DNA from: Cristatella mucedo
Lineage: Eukaryota > Bryozoa > Phylactolaemata > Cristatellidae
DNA length: 64,000 nt
NCBI GenBank assembly: GCA_009760855.2
Contig: WPIO01000028.1
Location: forward strand, 2,345,001-2,409,000
Direction of reading: 5' to 3'
The translations under genes were made by a program, and so were the position numbers. Shown in pieces: positions 60,759 through 64,000 of the stretch (positions are counted from its first letter, which is position 1; every line of letters begins with the position of its first letter). The notes beneath the pieces were generated by a model. The model was given only the letters and a program-made list of their open reading frames with translations. It was not told the DNA's origin and did no database searches.

Positions 60759-61540
60759 GTGAGGGCGTCGAGCGGAACGCCGCTCCTAGCTGGCGTCTAT
60801 TGCCACCGGGCAGCGTTTTGCTTGCGCCGCGCTCCTGCAGCGATGTTGAGATGGCGGCTGACTTTTACTGGCTAGCAGTTCGAAGTTCGGCTTGGCTAAG
60901 CATTGTAGCTTCCTGCTTCCCGTTGTCGCATCTGCACGCGTCTACTCTCAATGACAAGTTTTGGGTATAAAGAGCAGATTTGACCATTTGAGCTGCGAAA
61001 GCCCCGATCGTGAGGTGCCGAATCTCCCCCAATCCGGCCCTATGACCCCTTGATTCACGTGGGCAGTCGAGCATTCGGATTGTCAGCAGGAGGCTTCAGA
61101 CTCGCACCTCCTGCTCACGGTTTGCCTGCGATCAGCTCGATGACCTTGCGGCTAGATTTCTCCGGCTGCTTTGTCACTGTGCCAGAACTTCCTGTAGGAG
61201 ATCTTGCTCGCAGGAAGTGACTTGGCTTTGAGCTGTAGCGCTCGTCGGTTCCCTTGGACTAAGGCTTAACCTTGCACATCATTCTTCCCTCCCCCCCCCC
61301 CGGCGATCTGATAGGGCCACCCCCTGCCAGACATGCAAAGCTATTAGCGGAAGCCTCACTGCACAGTCACCTGTGTGCTGAGATTGAGCGGATGAGAGCA
61401 CCAGAGGATGCCTGGCGATGCCAGTCGTAGCATCCTAGCCACTACAGTCCTGTCCACTCGAAGCCACATGTTGGTCTGCTGTCGGTTGCTTGCTGTCGTG
61501 CAATGGCTGTCTCGCATCGTCGCTTCCCGTCCTGCTGCAG

Positions 61541-61648
61541 GGAGTCACTGCCTCTATGCAGCCCCCCATGCAAGGCGGCAGCCCCGGAAGCCTCGGCGGC
61601 CCGCCTTCGCCGGTCCGAGCCGACCAGCAGCGGCTCTCTCACGAACAG
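61541..61648 (+). CDS. PAK4: PAK4-type kinase, pre-kinase exon
   Basis: A 108-base exon with acceptor cctgctgcag and donor CAG|gtgcga, both phase 0. Reads GSLGGPPSPVRADQQRLSHE then Q, matching the SHEQ that precedes the kinase domain in PAK4. Confidence 0.9.
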
Positions 61649-61983
61649 GTGCGAGCACGAGCGCTGGTCAGCCGCCCTCTTGTGCGGTCGCGCGAGCCCT
61701 GTGCGCCACCGCCGCCGCCGCGCACCCTCATCGCAGCGGCTAGTGAGACGACCTTGCACGCCATCGTCCCGATCGAGCTGACGAAGGGAGTCGTCCTGAC
61801 TTTCCTTTTTTGCGCGCCTCGATGACGTGGAGCAGTGGCTTTGCGCGCTCTGCTTTGGCCACCGTGCGTGACGCGGCAGCAGCTCATCGCTACAGTGAAA
61901 GAGCGAGCACTCTCCCCTCGGTCGCCGGCGCTGTGCCTGGCCGGCGCCTCTCACTTTGGCCATCGGCCTCGCCCCTGCTCTAG

Positions 61984-62244
<261 letters not shown>

Positions 62245-62250
62245 TGATGA

Positions 62251-62875
<625 letters not shown>

Positions 62876-62907
62876 GGTCAGCTGACACAGGCTGTCTGGC
62901 CGCTGCT

Positions 62908-62939
62908 GCCCCTTGTGCAGCAGCTGCTGCACAAGGGGC
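62908..62939. repeat. 32-base perfect palindrome
   Basis: The arm GCCCCTTGTGCAGCAG is followed immediately by its exact complement CTGCTGCACAAGGGGC with no spacer. Further partial symmetry continues outward (CTGCTG/CGGCGG side). Confidence 0.97.
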
Positions 62940-63071
62940 GGCGGCAACGGCCACGAAACGGCCTGCACCTGTGCTGCCTCCTTTCGTGCGTCTTGCTTCT
63001 TGCATCCTTTCCTTTCCTGCTTCCTGCCGTTTCCCTGCTCGCGTATTTTGTCAGCAGCGTGGCTCCGGTGA

Positions 63072-64000
<929 letters not shown>

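Overview
The window is metazoan nuclear DNA. Genes are split by spliceosomal introns of about 0.1 to 8 kb. The recognisable proteins (centrin-3, a group II p21-activated kinase, ADAM10-type metalloproteases) are animal families. More of the non-genic sequence is retroelement debris and long dinucleotide arrays than anything else. The phylum cannot be fixed from sequence alone; an invertebrate with abundant L2/CR1-like LINEs and tRNA-derived SINEs is the best description.

Layout, left to right. (1) 1-2,236, minus strand: first coding exon of an ADAM10-like protease (called ADAM-A here); its other exons lie beyond the left edge. (2) 2.2-11.1 kb: no gene recognised; many 5'-truncated LINEs and SINEs. 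(3) 11,120-15,101, minus strand: five exons of CETN3 with matching splice phases; only the extreme N-terminus is missing. (4) 16.9-20.9 kb: two LINE remnants on the minus strand. (5) 21,243-40,928, plus strand: a second ADAM10-like gene (ADAM-B), with four recognised exons covering signal peptide, prodomain, catalytic, disintegrin and cysteine-rich regions, membrane segment and tail. Its introns hold LINEs, a split DNA transposon, a foldback element and long TA and CT arrays. (6) 41-53 kb: no host gene recognised; nested LINE/SINE insertions, an LTR-like block and a local repeat cluster. (7) 58,635-63,340, plus strand: seven coding exons of a PAK4/mbt-type kinase. The catalytic domain runs off the right edge after the activation segment.

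Two non-LTR families dominate. LINE-A is L2/CR1-like, ends in (ATT)n and has its longest copy at 30.3-33.1 kb. LINE-B ends in ACATT units and has its longest copy at 17.0-19.2 kb. SINE-1 has a tRNA-like head and a 3' end very like the LINE-A 3' end, which suggests that LINE-A mobilises it. SINE-2 is a second tRNA-derived family and sits inside LINE-A copies at two places.

The host genes do not form an obvious pathway. The notable arrangement is two diverged ADAM10-like paralogues, transcribed away from each other, flanking CETN3. No CRISPR array, operon, rRNA or functional tRNA gene was seen. All family names rest on protein motifs recognised by eye; no database search was run.
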